The notes: a model not told the origin generated them from the letters alone. Counted from the stretch's first letter, positions 16,873-27,570 are shown. The stretch: 64,000 nt of DNA from Bradyrhizobium sp. SZCCHNS1050 (GCF_032484785.1 NZ_JAUETR010000001.1:2421501-2485500); one strand, 5' to 3'. Numbers and translations: made by a program.

Positions 16873-17321
16873 GGGCGGTACGGCCAGAACGCCGCGATCC
16901 ATCATGGGGCGGCGTCGCGAAACGCGACGCGCCCCGCAGTCAACGGATGGACGAAATGTGACGGGGTCGGGGGAAGCCGCAGCACCGCCCCCAGGGCAAG
17001 CCTACCAGCGCGAGCGGACAGCGCCGCTCGGACTCACTCCCTGATCGAGTCACTGCCCTGCGCGCGGCCGAGATATTGTTTGGGAAGTGGTACTGCTCCG
17101 CCGGACTATCGTCGTAGATCGAATCAGTCCGATGCATGAAGACGCAGTAGCTCATGCAGGAAGCTTAACTGAGCGACTCGGATGGAAGCAAATGTCGCAG
17201 CCAGCCGAGATCGCCGTGTCGCTGTACTTAGGAGTACGACGCTGGACGTCGATGCACGGCGCCTGCAACCGGCTTGGGCCGTGCTTGAAGGGCCCATAGC
17301 CGACGTCGAACCAGGCGTCCG
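16873..17321. other. Intergenic region, nothing recognised
   Basis: 449 bp between convergent genes. One short hairpin GAGCGG/CCGCTC lies near 17011-17028. Short open frames on both strands have no domain signal. It may be decayed DNA. Confidence 0.45.
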
Positions 17322-18080
17322 TCAGCCTCGCTTCGAACTACCTGGCGGTGGCGCGCCGCTCACGCCCGGACTGATCGCGAGCGTGGTGCCGGCGGCACCT
17401 CCCGCTTCATAGGCCGCCGTCGACACCATCCGGCTCGTGCTGCGCGCCGACCGCAGCTTCAGATCGAGCTTGTCGAACTCGGCATCGACCACCGAGGTCT
17501 TGAGCACGACCAGGCCGCGGCCGCTGCTCTGGTTGACCTGATCCCGGGCTGCCTTCATCGCCACCAGGCGGTCGGCGATCGACACCACCATGCCGAGGGC
17601 GAAGGAGGCATTGGCGAGATGCCGGTCCTGGTGCCGGAACCGGCGGTACTCGGCCGAGGTCTTGTAGCGGCCGAGTTCGGCGCGCACGGCGTTGTCGATC
17701 AGTTCCGCCAGGTAGTGCGCAACCTCGACATCCGCGGGGAGACCGAAGAACACATAGCTCGCTTCGCCGGCCGGATTCTTCTCGCGCCAGACCCGGCAAT
17801 CGCAGAAATGCGCGATCGCGCCGATGCAGTCATCGAGCGGAATGCGCTTCTTGCGATGGGTCTCATAGACCTTGCGCTCGCACGCTGACGCGCGCAGCTC
17901 GAGGTCGGACAGCGACAGGTCGTGGCGATCGAGCAGTTCGGCGACCTTGGCGGCCGCGGACAGCGCCTCGTCCTCGGTGCAGCCATTGGCGATGGTCTTG
18001 GCGCGCAGCGCCTGAATGCGGGATTTCAGCTTGTCGAGCGCAACAGGATCAGAAGCGGCAGGATCGAACGTCTGGCTCAC
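17322..18080 (-). CDS. DUF2786 domain protein
   Basis: 252 residues. Residues about 15-55 (LKSRIQALRAKTIANGCTED...AELLDRHDLSLSDLEL) match the DUF2786 helical domain. The following part (THRKKRIPLDDCIGAIAHFCDCRVW, VFFGLPADVEVAHYLAELIDNAV) fits the domain usually attached to it. Such proteins are frequent in phages and accessory DNA, and their function is unknown. The gene is next to tRNA-Ser, but I saw no integrase or attachment repeat. Confidence 0.82.
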   Translation of the reverse strand: MSQTFDPAASDPVALDKLKSRIQALRAKTIANGCTEDEALSAAAKVAELLDRHDLSLSDLELRASACERKVYETHRKKRIPLDDCIGAIAHFCDCRVWREKNPAGEASYVFFGLPADVEVAHYLAELIDNAVRAELGRYKTSAEYRRFRHQDRHLANASFALGMVVSIADRLVAMKAARDQVNQSSGRGLVVLKTSVVDAEFDKLDLKLRSARSTSRMVSTAAYEAGGAAGTTLAISPGVSGAPPPGSSKRG

Positions 18081-18129
18081 CGCTCAAGGCCCATGACAAG
18101 CCCCGCCGGGAGGTGGCCGAGGGAGGAAC

Positions 18130-18219
18130 TGGCGGAGAGGGAGGGATTCGAACCCCCGATAGGCTTGCACCTATGCCGCATTTCGAGTGCGGTGCATTCA
18201 ACCACTCTGCCACCTCTCC
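18130..18219 (-). tRNA. tRNA-Ser (CGA anticodon)
   Basis: 90-nt tRNA. The acceptor stem GGAGAGG/CCTCTCC pairs perfectly and CCA is encoded at the 3' end. The anticodon stem CCGCA/TGCGG encloses the loop CTCGAAA, giving anticodon CGA (reads UCG). The long variable arm is as expected for serine, and the T-arm GGGGGTTCGAATCCCTC is canonical. Confidence 0.97.
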
Positions 18220-18256
18220 AGGCGCAAATCAGGGGCGAGCCCCCGGGTCGGGCGTC

Positions 18257-18285
18257 GTTCTAGGGCACGATGCGGGGGGTGACAA
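18257..18285 (-). promoter_or_regulatory. Sigma-70 type promoter of tRNA-Ser
   Basis: On the minus strand, TTGTCA (18285-18280), a 17-base spacer and TAGAAC (18262-18257) lie about 38 bp upstream of the tRNA 5' end. Good match to the housekeeping consensus for a stable RNA. Confidence 0.65.
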
Positions 18286-18452
18286 GGCAGCCGGTCGAAA
18301 TTTTCCCGGGGCTTCGCGCATGCGCGCGCCATTGCGGTCCGCTCGGGGAAGCGGATCGCACGCGGCGGCTGAACGGCTATACCGCTCGGCCCCGCGCTCC
18401 GAAGGCCCAGACTGACGCGGGCCTTCGAACCCGCTGGTCTGCGCCGCGCTCG

Positions 18453-19118
18453 TCAGCGGAACAGGTCGAAATGGTAGTTCAAGCCGACCCGCACGGAGTG
18501 AATCTTGGCCGCTCGCCAGTCCGGCAGGTCGTCGTGCTTGAGGTCGGTGTAGAGGTATTCGAGCTTGGCCGACCATTTCGGCAGGAACGCCCATTCGGCG
18601 CCGCCGCCCGCGGTCCAGCCCATCTTCATCTTGTGGGTCGGCCCGTCCTTCAACTCGCCCGCCGCAAGACCCGCCGTACCATACAGCCACAGGCGCTGGT
18701 CGAGCACCGCGACGCCGGCGCGCGCGCGGCCGGAGGTGAGCCAGGGCATGCTGACGGCCGGATTGACGAGGTCGGCCTTGCGCGAGAGGCCGGTGAATTC
18801 GAGATCGTTCTCGATGCCGACCACGAACATGGGCGAGATCTGGTAGTTGTAGCCGGCCTGCAGGCCGCCGATCACGCCGGACAGCTTACCGCCATTGGCG
18901 CCGGCGGCGTTCTTGAAGGAGTCGTTTCCGGTGAAGGCGCCGCCGACATTGGCGCCGGCATAGAAGCCGGTCCAGGAAAACGGTGCCGGTGCGGCGGCAA
19001 AGGCCGGCGCCTTGTAGGTGGTCGCCGCCAGGTCGGCTGCCTCTGCCCCGCCGAGGCCCAGCGCCGCCGCCGCCACCGCCACCGCAGCCATCCAGCCTCT
19101 CGCCCGTCTGATCATCAT
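18453..19118 (-). CDS. Outer-membrane beta-barrel porin-like protein (Omp25/31, RopB type)
   Basis: 221 residues from ATG 19118 (GTGAGGAC upstream). It has a Sec signal peptide ending AEA, a linker APFSWTGFYAGANVGGA, the glycine-rich VIGGLQAGYNYQ and VGIENDLEFTGL strands, and ends SVRVGLNYHFDLFR with the C-terminal aromatic typical of outer-membrane barrels. An eight-stranded barrel is expected. The gene lies 58 bp downstream of a 38-bp TetR-like palindrome, so its expression may be regulated by an unlinked repressor. Confidence 0.9.
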   Translation of the reverse strand: MMIRRARGWMAAVAVAAAALGLGGAEAADLAATTYKAPAFAAAPAPFSWTGFYAGANVGGAFTGNDSFKNAAGANGGKLSGVIGGLQAGYNYQISPMFVVGIENDLEFTGLSRKADLVNPAVSMPWLTSGRARAGVAVLDQRLWLYGTAGLAAGELKDGPTHKMKMGWTAGGGAEWAFLPKWSAKLEYLYTDLKHDDLPDWRAAKIHSVRVGLNYHFDLFR

Positions 19119-19588
19119 GTCCTCACACTCCATCCGGCGCGAGATTGCGCCGTCAAATCCCACCCCATTTGGGATGTCCATTTATAAACCGACTAGACGG
19201 TTTGTAAATGGACCTGATTGATACCGACGACGATTTCTCCTGTCGTTGCGGACGCGGCGGCTGGCGACGGAGGCCAGGAGACAAAGGTGGGACCGCCGTA
19301 CGCTGACACATACCGGCGGTCCCGTGTCGCTACATCTTGGGGAACCGACGGAAGAGACGGGGGTCAATCCGGCCGGCCTGAGCGACGCCGGCGACCCTGG
19401 GCCATCTGCGCGTGCATCGCAATGCGAACCGTTCCTTAACCTAACCAGTCAAGGTTACCGGGTTCCAGGCCATCCGACTGGTTGTACGGCGGTTTTCCGC
19501 ACGTATGGGAGCGCGGAGGCGTCCTGTTGCAGTGCGGCATGCCCTCCCCTCCGGACCACCGAGAGACATGGCGCGGCCGCGCCAATGC
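19119..19588. other. Intergenic region upstream of the outer-membrane gene
   Basis: 470 bp. It contains the 38-bp palindrome at 19176-19213. The rest (19214-19588) shows no gene, RNA or repeat that I recognise. Confidence 0.5.
19176..19213. promoter_or_regulatory. 38-bp near-perfect palindrome, TetR-type operator
   Basis: 16-bp arms with one mismatch (19185/19204) surround the centre ACTAGA. The core AAACCG-N6-CGGTTT has the form of operators bound by TetR/AcrR repressors. It is 58 bp upstream of the outer-membrane protein start. No TetR gene is nearby. Confidence 0.7.
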
Positions 19589-20728
19589 TCAATCCTTCTT
19601 CTTCTTGGCCGCCTTCTTGTCGTCGGCCTTGTCCTCCTTGGCCTTGTCGTCCTTGTCCCTGCGGCCGTTCTCCTTGCGGCGGTTGGTAAAGCGGGCATTG
19701 CCCAGGCCGGTGCCGATGGTCAGCACGCCCCAGCGCTCGAACTCCTGCATGAACGGCACCTCGGAGAGGCCCTGCACGACGCCGTCATTGTGCATCAGCA
19801 CCGCGGTGTCGTGATCGCCGATCATCGGGATCGCCTCGACCAGGCTGGCCGGCAGGTTGAACTTGCTGCTCTCCCAATTGCCCGGCAGGTTCTGCGCGCC
19901 CTTCTCGATCGAGCCGTCCTCGTTGATGACGCCGGGACAGGCGATGCCGATGAAGGGCGCCAGCCGCAGGTCCTCGGCGTTCGCCTCCTCGATCAGCTCC
20001 TTCAGCATCTTGGCGAGCCGCTTGACCGCACCTTCCCGCGTGGGTTCGTCATCGGCATGACGCCAGAGATCGGACTTCCACACCGACGCTTTCGACAGGT
20101 CCGGGGCCTTCTTGCGCGCGGTCTCGACCACGCCGCAGCGGATGTTGGTGCCGCCGATATCGACCGCCAGGATGCTGTCATGGGCCTCGAAGATCCAGGA
20201 CGGCGCCAGATGCAGCGCGCCGATCAGGCCGGCATCGTCGGGATGATAGCGGATCGGCTCCAGCTCGACGCCAAAACCCTCGTCCTTGAGGATGATCTCG
20301 GTGCGCGCGATCGCCAGCTCGCCGAGGCGAGAGTCGCGAAAGCCGCCGCCGACCACGATGCATTCGGTCTTGGCCCAGGCCCTGGTGCGCAGGAAGCGCC
20401 GAGTGACATGGGCGAGCTCCTGGGCGAATTCCTCGATCGCGGAGTGCACCACGGCCGAGGCCTCGGTGTCGTCGCCGACCAGGATCTCATCCAGCGCCTT
20501 CTTGCTGATGGTCTCGCTGTCCTCGTCGCCGAACGGATCCTTGCCGGATTTGCGCAACGGCTTGCGCCAGCGCTCCAGGATCTTGCGAAAGGCGCCCTTG
20601 GAGGCGCGGTCGCCGAGGAAGCCGTCCTCGTCCTTGAGCTCGATGTTGAAGCTGTCGATCTCGACCGTCGGCAGCCGCGCGGCGCCGTGGCGGGCGATGC
20701 CCGTGGTGGTCATGACGTCGTCGGCCAT
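19589..20728 (-). CDS. ROK-like sugar kinase with circularly permuted domain order
   Basis: 379 residues from ATG 20728 (AGGAT upstream). The phosphate-binding motif ILAVDIGGTNIRCG lies at 187-198 instead of the N-terminus. It is followed by GIACPG (261-266), GDHDT (304-308) with a likely catalytic Asp305, and GTGLGNA (339-345). What normally ends a ROK protein comes first here: a helical segment (73-110), IVVGGGF (124-130) and DDAGLIGA (164-171). The protein then ends in a Lys-rich tail. The ROK zinc cluster CxCGxxGC is absent. A glucokinase-like role is possible; the substrate is unknown. Confidence 0.75.
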   Translation of the reverse strand: MADDVMTTTGIARHGAARLPTVEIDSFNIELKDEDGFLGDRASKGAFRKILERWRKPLRKSGKDPFGDEDSETISKKALDEILVGDDTEASAVVHSAIEEFAQELAHVTRRFLRTRAWAKTECIVVGGGFRDSRLGELAIARTEIILKDEGFGVELEPIRYHPDDAGLIGALHLAPSWIFEAHDSILAVDIGGTNIRCGVVETARKKAPDLSKASVWKSDLWRHADDEPTREGAVKRLAKMLKELIEEANAEDLRLAPFIGIACPGVINEDGSIEKGAQNLPGNWESSKFNLPASLVEAIPMIGDHDTAVLMHNDGVVQGLSEVPFMQEFERWGVLTIGTGLGNARFTNRRKENGRRDKDDKAKEDKADDKKAAKKKKD

Positions 20729-20871
20729 GCGATCCTGCCCTGTTGTGCGTTGGGCTCGGACAACGGCGGAGGGAACAGTTGGTTGCGGGTCCGGTGCGCC
20801 GGGTCGAGCGAATGGCGGCAGGGATCGGCGGGATCCGGGCATCCCGTCCGACCGGCAACCGGCCATTCACC

Positions 20872-20899
20872 TTGACTCGCCGGCTCACCCCGCTATAAG
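20872..20899 (+). promoter_or_regulatory. Sigma-70 promoter of rplU-rpmA
   Basis: TTGACT (20872-20877), a 16-base spacer and TATAAG (20894-20899), about 190 bp before the rplU start. The rest of the 20729-21086 spacer shows nothing else that I recognise, so a 5' leader of about 180 nt is implied. Confidence 0.65.
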
Positions 20900-21086
20900 C
20901 GCCCGATCGACCGGCGCGGGCGTTCCTGCGCCGTTTGTCGTTGCGCCCTTTCTCGAGGCCTCAAAGCCTAGGGCGCGACTTCCGGCTCCAATCGGGCCGG
21001 ACCACATGAACCATAACGACTGAACAAGAAGCCGACCCGGGGCCATCGCGCTCTGAGGCCGGGATCGAACACGAAGGATGAGAACG

Positions 21087-21470
21087 ATGTTCGCAGTCAT
21101 CAAGACCGGCGGCAAGCAATACCGCGTCGCCCCGGATGATGTGCTCGAGATTGGCAAGATCGACGGTGAGCCCGGAACGATCGTGCAGCTGAACGAGGTG
21201 CTGGTGGTCGGCGGTGATACGCCGGTGCTGGGCATCCCCGCGGTGGCCGGCGCGTCCGTGGCCGTCGAGGTGCTGGACCACAAGCGCGGCCCCAAGGTGA
21301 TCGCGTTCAAGAAGCGCCGCCGCAAGAATTCGCGCCGCAAGCGCGGCTACCGGGACGAGCTGACCTTGATCCGCGTCTCGGAGATCCTGACCGACAACGC
21401 CAAGCCGACCAAGGGCCCGCGCCCGAAGAAGGTCAAGGCGGAAGCCCCGGCGGCCGACGCCGCCGAGTAA
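21087..21470 (+). CDS. rplU: 50S ribosomal protein L21
   Basis: 127 residues, starting MFAVIKTGGKQYRV as in all L21 proteins. It carries the conserved DHKRGPKVIAFKKRRRKNSRRKRGYRD block and a C-terminal Lys/Ala extension (about 105-127) common in Rhizobiales. ATG 21087 is used because the first in-frame ATG (21078) adds three residues that the family lacks. It is co-transcribed with rpmA, with a 139-bp spacer. Confidence 0.97.
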   Translation: MFAVIKTGGKQYRVAPDDVLEIGKIDGEPGTIVQLNEVLVVGGDTPVLGIPAVAGASVAVEVLDHKRGPKVIAFKKRRRKNSRRKRGYRDELTLIRVSEILTDNAKPTKGPRPKKVKAEAPAADAAE

Positions 21471-21609
21471 GCGTGCCGGCGCGCGTCTCGCGCGCCGCAC
21501 CGGCTTGAACCTCATCGCGCGTGGATTTTTCGTCCGCGCAGGTTGCAAATGTGAATGATCCCTTAGCGGAATCGCGCTAAAGGTGATCGCAAGAGATCGG
21601 AGACGAGCG

Positions 21610-21879
21610 ATGGCTCATAAAAAGGCAGGCGGTTCATCCCGCAACGGACGCGACTCCAAGGGCAAGCGCCTCGGCATCAAGGCGTTCGGCGGCGAGCGCG
21701 TGATTCCCGGCAACATCATTGCGCGTCAGCGCGGCACCACCTGGCATCCCGGCCTCAACGTCGGCATGGGCACGGACCACACGATCTTCGCGAAAATCGA
21801 GGGCGTCGTCGAGTTCCATGACCGTGCCAACCGCACGTTCATCTCGGTACGTCCGGTACTCGCCGAGGCTGCTGAGTAG
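21610..21879 (+). CDS. rpmA: 50S ribosomal protein L27
   Basis: 89 residues. [20 protein letters not shown] at the N-terminus reaches towards the peptidyl-transferase centre in L27 proteins; [16 protein letters not shown] and [13 protein letters not shown] are conserved. The start is ATG 21610 rather than the in-frame codon at 21583. No N-terminal cleavage extension is present. A terminator hairpin follows at 21944. Confidence 0.97.
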   Translation: MAHKKAGGSSRNGRDSKGKRLGIKAFGGERVIPGNIIARQRGTTWHPGLNVGMGTDHTIFAKIEGVVEFHDRANRTFISVRPVLAEAAE

Positions 21880-21943
21880 AATACGGTGGAACAATTCGCG
21901 TCCGCCGGGTCCTGACAAACCGGCGGAGCGCCAGATGGCTCCA

Positions 21944-21980
21944 GGGGAGGCGGGACAACCGGCCTCCCCTTTTCATTTTC
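21944..21980 (+). terminator. Rho-independent terminator after rpmA
   Basis: Stem GGGGAGGC/GCCTCCCC (21944-21951 with 21962-21969) with a 10-base loop, followed by TTTTCATTTTC. A second perfect 8-bp stem, TCCGCCGG/CCGGCGGA, lies just upstream at 21901-21927. Confidence 0.75.
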
Positions 21981-22018
21981 GCTGATCAGTTGATCCCGAA
22001 GCGTCGATGGAGCCCGAC

Positions 22019-22609
22019 ATGCTGCAGGACATCACCACTCCCACCTTGCGCGAGGCGAGACCTTGCGTCCTCGAAACCTCCCGGCTGACGCTGCGTGCGC
22101 CGGTGCTCGCGGACGTGACAGCCATCGCCCGGCTCGCCGACGACCGTGTTATCGCCGAGAATACCCGCCGCCTGCCGCATCCCTATTCGGAGGTCGATGC
22201 CGCTCGCTTCGTTCGCGCGCTGGAACAGACGGGTGAGACCGCCTTCCTGATCGAGCATCTGGACACGCCGATCGGCATGGTCGGGATCAATCGAGCAGCA
22301 ACGGGCCGTGCCGAGCTCGGCTACTGGCTGGGCGTTGCGCATTGGGGCCGCGGCTTCGGCACCGAAGCCGCGCGCGCCGCGATCGACCATTTCTTCGAGA
22401 CGAGCGAGGACAATTCGCTGATCGGGCACGCCCGCGTCAGCAACCCAGCCTCGCGCAACATCCTGGAAAAGTGCGGCTTCCAATGGACCGGCGTCGAGCT
22501 GCACCGCTTCGAGGTGATCGGCTCCTCCGCCCCGGTCGACGCCTTCCGCCTGACCCGCGGCGTCTGGTCCTCGCTGAAGGCCTGGGCCAATGCGGGGCGG
22601 CGGAGTTAG
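22019..22609 (+). CDS. GNAT family N-acetyltransferase, RimJ/RimL-like
   Basis: 196 residues. The order LETSRLTLRAPVLADV (strand 1), LGYWLGVAHWGRGFGTEAARA (acetyl-CoA pyrophosphate loop, GRGFGTE) and ARVSNPASRNILEKCGFQWTG is that of RimJ/RimL acetyltransferases. These modify N-termini of ribosomal proteins or small amines; the target here is unknown. GGAG lies 6 bp before ATG 22019; an upstream ATG at 22007 adds four residues and has no such site. It follows the rpmA terminator, so it is a separate unit. Confidence 0.88.
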   Translation: MLQDITTPTLREARPCVLETSRLTLRAPVLADVTAIARLADDRVIAENTRRLPHPYSEVDAARFVRALEQTGETAFLIEHLDTPIGMVGINRAATGRAELGYWLGVAHWGRGFGTEAARAAIDHFFETSEDNSLIGHARVSNPASRNILEKCGFQWTGVELHRFEVIGSSAPVDAFRLTRGVWSSLKAWANAGRRS

Positions 22610-22655
22610 GCCGGGCCACCCTCCCCGCCTCACGTGTCGCTTCGCTCCGCGTGAG

Positions 22656-22684
22656 GCGACCCTCCCCCTCCAGGGGAGGGTCGC
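22656..22684. terminator. Hairpin between convergent genes, probable bidirectional terminator
   Basis: GCGACCCTCCCC pairs with GGGGAGGGTCGC around a short CTCCA loop. It lies 4 bp from the stop of the DMT transporter and 47 bp after the acetyltransferase gene. A second stem CCTCACG/CGTGAGG precedes it at 22628-22656. The same wording recurs in rhizobial intergenic repeats. Confidence 0.6.
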
Positions 22685-22687
22685 ATC

Positions 22688-23605
22688 TCAGGCCGGCGGA
22701 TTCACCGCACCCTGGCCCTGCCCCAGGCTGCGCTCGCGCAGATAGATGTACAGCCCCGCGCCGATGATGATGGTGGCGCCGATGATGGTGGCGGGATGCG
22801 GCACGTCACCGAACACGACGAAGCCGAACAGCACGGCCCAGACGATCATCGTGTACTGATAGGGCACGACCACCGAGGCCGGCGCCAGCTTGAGCGAGCG
22901 GTTGACGCAGAACAGCGCGGTCACCGAGATGAGGCCGGCGGCGGCGAACAGCACCAGGCTGCCGGGCGTCGGCGTCACCCAGCCGAACGAGGACATCGCG
23001 GCGCCGAGCAGGAAGGTCCCGACGAACTGCGACGACGCCATCACGATGTCCGGCGTCGCGCGCAGACTGCGCGTGATCAGCATCAGCACCGCGAACGACA
23101 GACTGCCGCCGAGCGCGATCAAGGCCGGCAGGCTGAAGGTCTGCGCCGAGGGCCGCAGCGCGATCAGCACGCCGCAGAAGCCGATCAGGATCGCGGTCCA
23201 GCGCCGCCAGCCGACATGCTCGCGCAGCACCAGCGCCGACAGCGCGGTGACGAAGATGGGCCCGGCGAGATAGTAGGTGATGACGTCGGCGAGCGGCAGA
23301 TAGACGGTGGCGAGGAAGAACGCCGCGACCTCCAACGTCGACAGGATCACGCGCACGAGCTGCAGCCAGGGGCGCTCGAGCTGCAGGAACGCGGCGCGGT
23401 TGCGCCAGATGAACGGTGCGAGCAAGAGCAGCGCCGCACAGGCGCGCAGCCACAGGAGTTGGCCGACGGCATAGGTCGACACCAGGAACTTGCCGAGGGC
23501 GTCGCCGAACGAGAACATCGCAATCGACAGCAGCATCAGGCCGATGCCGGCCAGCCGCGCCGAGCGCTCATCGTTGGCGGTGGAGATTCGGGACAGCACG
23601 CTCAT
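22688..23605 (-). CDS. DMT superfamily transporter (EamA domains)
   Basis: 305 residues with ten hydrophobic spans in two EamA repeats, seen as MLLSIAMFSFGDALGKFLVS...LPLADVITYYLAGPIFVTALSALVLREHVGWRRW and then SVVVPYQYTMIVWAVLFGFVVFGDVPHP. Such proteins are 10-TM exporters of metabolites or amino acids; the substrate cannot be told. It is monocistronic, convergent with the acetyltransferase gene and divergent from obg. Confidence 0.9.
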   Translation of the reverse strand: MSVLSRISTANDERSARLAGIGLMLLSIAMFSFGDALGKFLVSTYAVGQLLWLRACAALLLLAPFIWRNRAAFLQLERPWLQLVRVILSTLEVAAFFLATVYLPLADVITYYLAGPIFVTALSALVLREHVGWRRWTAILIGFCGVLIALRPSAQTFSLPALIALGGSLSFAVLMLITRSLRATPDIVMASSQFVGTFLLGAAMSSFGWVTPTPGSLVLFAAAGLISVTALFCVNRSLKLAPASVVVPYQYTMIVWAVLFGFVVFGDVPHPATIIGATIIIGAGLYIYLRERSLGQGQGAVNPPA

Positions 23606-23755
23606 GATGGGGCTGCCTTATCAGGCACGCCGCCGCGGCTCCAGCCCTTCCGCATGGCGCGTCATGCAGCCCTGCTGCAACCCCTGCGCACGCCTTGTCC
23701 ACGTGCTGCGCAGCGCGGCTTTACCGCTCGAAATTAAGGCTTCGGGCCGAATTAA

Positions 23756-24877
<1,122 letters not shown>

Positions 24878-25021
24878 ACTGAAGCCAACCTTGCCTCGCA
24901 GGCCCTCGCTTGCGACACTCGCCGCCATCCATCAACACTTGAGCCCCGTCCCGTGCGGACCGCGTGTCAGCCACGCACCTCTCATCACGATGCGAGGGCT
25001 CGAACCGACCCCGTTCACGCC

Positions 25022-26158
25022 ATGGCACCCCGTCTCGAAAATTTCCGCCGCATCGTCGTCAAGGTCGGCTCGTCGCTGCTGGTCGATTCCGAGGCCGGCG
25101 AGGTCCGCGCCTCCTGGCTCGCCGCGCTGGCGGCCGACATCGCCCGGCTCCACAGCCGCGGCTGCGAGCTGCTGGTCGTATCCTCGGGCTCGATCGCGCT
25201 CGGCCGGAGCCGATTGAAGCTGCCGCGCGGACCGCTGAAGCTGGAGGAGAGCCAGGCGGCCGCCGCGGTCGGCCAGATCGCGCTGGCGCGGACCTGGTCG
25301 GAGGTGCTCGGCGCTCATGGCGTCAGTGCCGGCCAGATCCTGGTGACGCTGCAGGACACCGAGGAGCGCCGGCGTTATCTCAACGCCCGTTCGACCATCG
25401 CCAAGCTCCTGGAATGGCGCGCGGTGCCGGTCATCAATGAGAACGACACGGTCGCGACCGCCGAGATCCGCTATGGCGACAATGATCGCCTCGCCGCCCG
25501 TGTCGCGACCATGGCGAGCGCCGATCTGCTGGTGCTGCTGTCCGATATCGACGGCCTCTACACCGCGCCGCCCGCGCAGGATCCGAATGCGCGGCTGATC
25601 CCCGTGGTCGAGAGCGTCACCGCCGACATCGAGGCCATGGCCGGCAGCGCGGCTTCCGAGTTTTCGCGCGGCGGCATGCGCACGAAGATCGAAGCCGCCA
25701 AGATCGCCACCACTGGCGGCACCCACATGCTGATCGCCTCCGGCAAGATCGAGCACCCGCTGGCCGCGATCGCCAATGGCGGCCGTTGCACCTGGTTCCT
25801 GACGCCGGCAAACCCCGTCACCGCGCGCAAACGCTGGATCGCGGGTTCACTGGAGCCGAAGGGCACGCTGACGATCGACGCCGGCGCCGTGACCGCGCTG
25901 CGGGCGGGCAAAAGCCTCTTGCCGGCCGGCGTCATCCGTGTCGATGGCCAGTTCGCCCGCGGCGATGCCGTGGTGGTGCGCGGCCCCGACACCCATGAGA
26001 TCGGCCGCGGCCTCGTTGCCTATGACGCCGACGATGCCGAGCGGATCAAGGGCCGTTCGTCGCCGGACGTGGCCGTCATCCTCGGCATCTCCGGCCGCGC
26101 CGAGATGATCCATCGCGACGATCTGGTGATCGGCCCGGCAGGTGCCGGTCAGGTCTGA
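25022..26158 (+). CDS. proB: Glutamate 5-kinase
   Basis: 378 residues. The amino-acid kinase domain (about 1-260) shows [41 protein letters not shown] and [17 protein letters not shown]. The C-terminal PUA domain (about 280-370) is present ([24 protein letters not shown]). It catalyses the first step of proline synthesis, feeding ProA encoded next. The start ATG 25022 matches the family; the frame extends upstream to 24953 without conservation. Confidence 0.95.
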   Translation: MAPRLENFRRIVVKVGSSLLVDSEAGEVRASWLAALAADIARLHSRGCELLVVSSGSIALGRSRLKLPRGPLKLEESQAAAAVGQIALARTWSEVLGAHGVSAGQILVTLQDTEERRRYLNARSTIAKLLEWRAVPVINENDTVATAEIRYGDNDRLAARVATMASADLLVLLSDIDGLYTAPPAQDPNARLIPVVESVTADIEAMAGSAASEFSRGGMRTKIEAAKIATTGGTHMLIASGKIEHPLAAIANGGRCTWFLTPANPVTARKRWIAGSLEPKGTLTIDAGAVTALRAGKSLLPAGVIRVDGQFARGDAVVVRGPDTHEIGRGLVAYDADDAERIKGRSSPDVAVILGISGRAEMIHRDDLVIGPAGAGQV

Positions 26159-26232
26159 GACCGCGGCACCAGCGTTCGCAAACGGCCGAATTCCGTGCTA
26201 CTGGAGAGCCTTAATTCAAGGTTGAAACGCCC

Positions 26233-27522
26233 ATGACCGCGCCTTTGAAAGCCATCGACGGCAGCGCCGATCTGCCTGCGCTGATGAACGACCTCGCCAA
26301 GCAGGCGCGCGCCGCCGCGCGCGTGCTGTCGCTGGCGCCGGCCGCGCAGAAGAACCGGGCGCTGGAGGCGATGGAGCGGCTGATCCGGGCCCGCGCGGAC
26401 ACGATCATCGCCGCCAATGCCGAGGACGTGGTCGAGGCCAAGGCCGCCGGCATCACTTCCTCCTTCCTCGATCGCCTGACCTTGACCCCGGCCCGCGTCG
26501 CCGCGATGGCCGACGGCATCGCCGCTGTGCGCGAGGTCGCCGATCCCATCGGCATCGTCACCGAGAGCTGGCAGCGGCCGAACGGCATGACCATCGAGCG
26601 CGTGCGGGTGCCGCTCGGCGTGATCGGCGTGATCTTCGAGAGCCGCCCCAACGTGGCGGCCGATGCCGGCGTGCTGTGCCTGAAGTCCGGCAATGCGGTG
26701 ATCCTGCGCGGCGGCTCGGACTCGTTCCGCTCCTGCCGCGCCATTCACGAATGCCTGGTCGAAGGCCTGCGCGAGGCGGGCCTGCCAGACGCGGCGATCA
26801 CGCTGGTGCCGACGCGCGATCGTGCCGCCGTCGGCCTGCTGCTGTCCGGCCTGAACGGCGGCGTCGACGTCATCGTGCCGCGCGGCGGCAAGAGCCTCGT
26901 CGCCCGCGTCGAGGCCGAGGCACGTGTGCCGGTGTTCGCGCATCTCGAAGGCGTCAACCACGTCTATGTCGACGGCGCCGCCGACCTGGAGATGGCCAAG
27001 TCGATCGTGCTGAACGCCAAGATGCGCCGCACCGGCGTCTGCGGCGCGGCAGAGACGCTGCTGGTCGATCGCGCGGCCGCCGACAAGATCAAGCCGCTGG
27101 TCGACATGCTAATTGGCGCCGGCTGCGAGGTGCGGGGCGATGAGGTCGTGTGCGCGGCCGATGCGCGGGTGAAGCCGGCCAGCAACGAGGACTGGGACAC
27201 CGAATATCTCGACGCGATCATCGCCGCGAAGGTCGTCGACGGCGTGGAGGGCGCGATCGCCCACATCCACGCGCACGGCTCACACCACACCGACGCGATC
27301 GTCACCGATGACAATGCGGCCGCCGACAAGTTCCTCAACGAGGTCGACTCTGCGATCGTGCTGCACAACGCCTCGACCCAGTTCGCCGACGGCGGCGAGT
27401 TCGGTTTCGGCGCCGAGATCGGCATCGCCACGGGCAAGTTCCATGCGCGCGGCCCCGTCGGCGTCGAGCAGCTCACCAGCTTCAAATATCGCATCCACGG
27501 CACCGGGCAGACGCGGCCATGA
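26233..27522 (+). CDS. proA: Gamma-glutamyl phosphate reductase
   Basis: 429 residues. It has the aldehyde-dehydrogenase-type fold with [26 protein letters not shown], the cysteine region [15 protein letters not shown] and [22 protein letters not shown]. It reduces glutamyl-5-phosphate to the semialdehyde with NADPH. It lies 74 bp downstream of proB and 48 bp upstream of the chosen nadD start, all co-directional. Both proline-pathway genes are intact. Confidence 0.96.
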   Translation: MTAPLKAIDGSADLPALMNDLAKQARAAARVLSLAPAAQKNRALEAMERLIRARADTIIAANAEDVVEAKAAGITSSFLDRLTLTPARVAAMADGIAAVREVADPIGIVTESWQRPNGMTIERVRVPLGVIGVIFESRPNVAADAGVLCLKSGNAVILRGGSDSFRSCRAIHECLVEGLREAGLPDAAITLVPTRDRAAVGLLLSGLNGGVDVIVPRGGKSLVARVEAEARVPVFAHLEGVNHVYVDGAADLEMAKSIVLNAKMRRTGVCGAAETLLVDRAAADKIKPLVDMLIGAGCEVRGDEVVCAADARVKPASNEDWDTEYLDAIIAAKVVDGVEGAIAHIHAHGSHHTDAIVTDDNAAADKFLNEVDSAIVLHNASTQFADGGEFGFGAEIGIATGKFHARGPVGVEQLTSFKYRIHGTGQTRP

Positions 27523-27570
27523 CGGCCGCATCCTGTGGTTGAGTTGCACGAGCAGCAGGCGGGGGCAGCC

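Noticed and set aside
13662..18219. Integrated genomic island at tRNA-Ser
   Set aside because: Several small unrelated genes end next to the tRNA, but I found no integrase, no repeat of the tRNA 3' end on the left and no mobility gene.
20729..20866. Longer N-terminus of the ROK-like kinase
   Set aside because: The extension is low-complexity Arg/Pro sequence, while AGGAT at the right distance supports ATG 20728.
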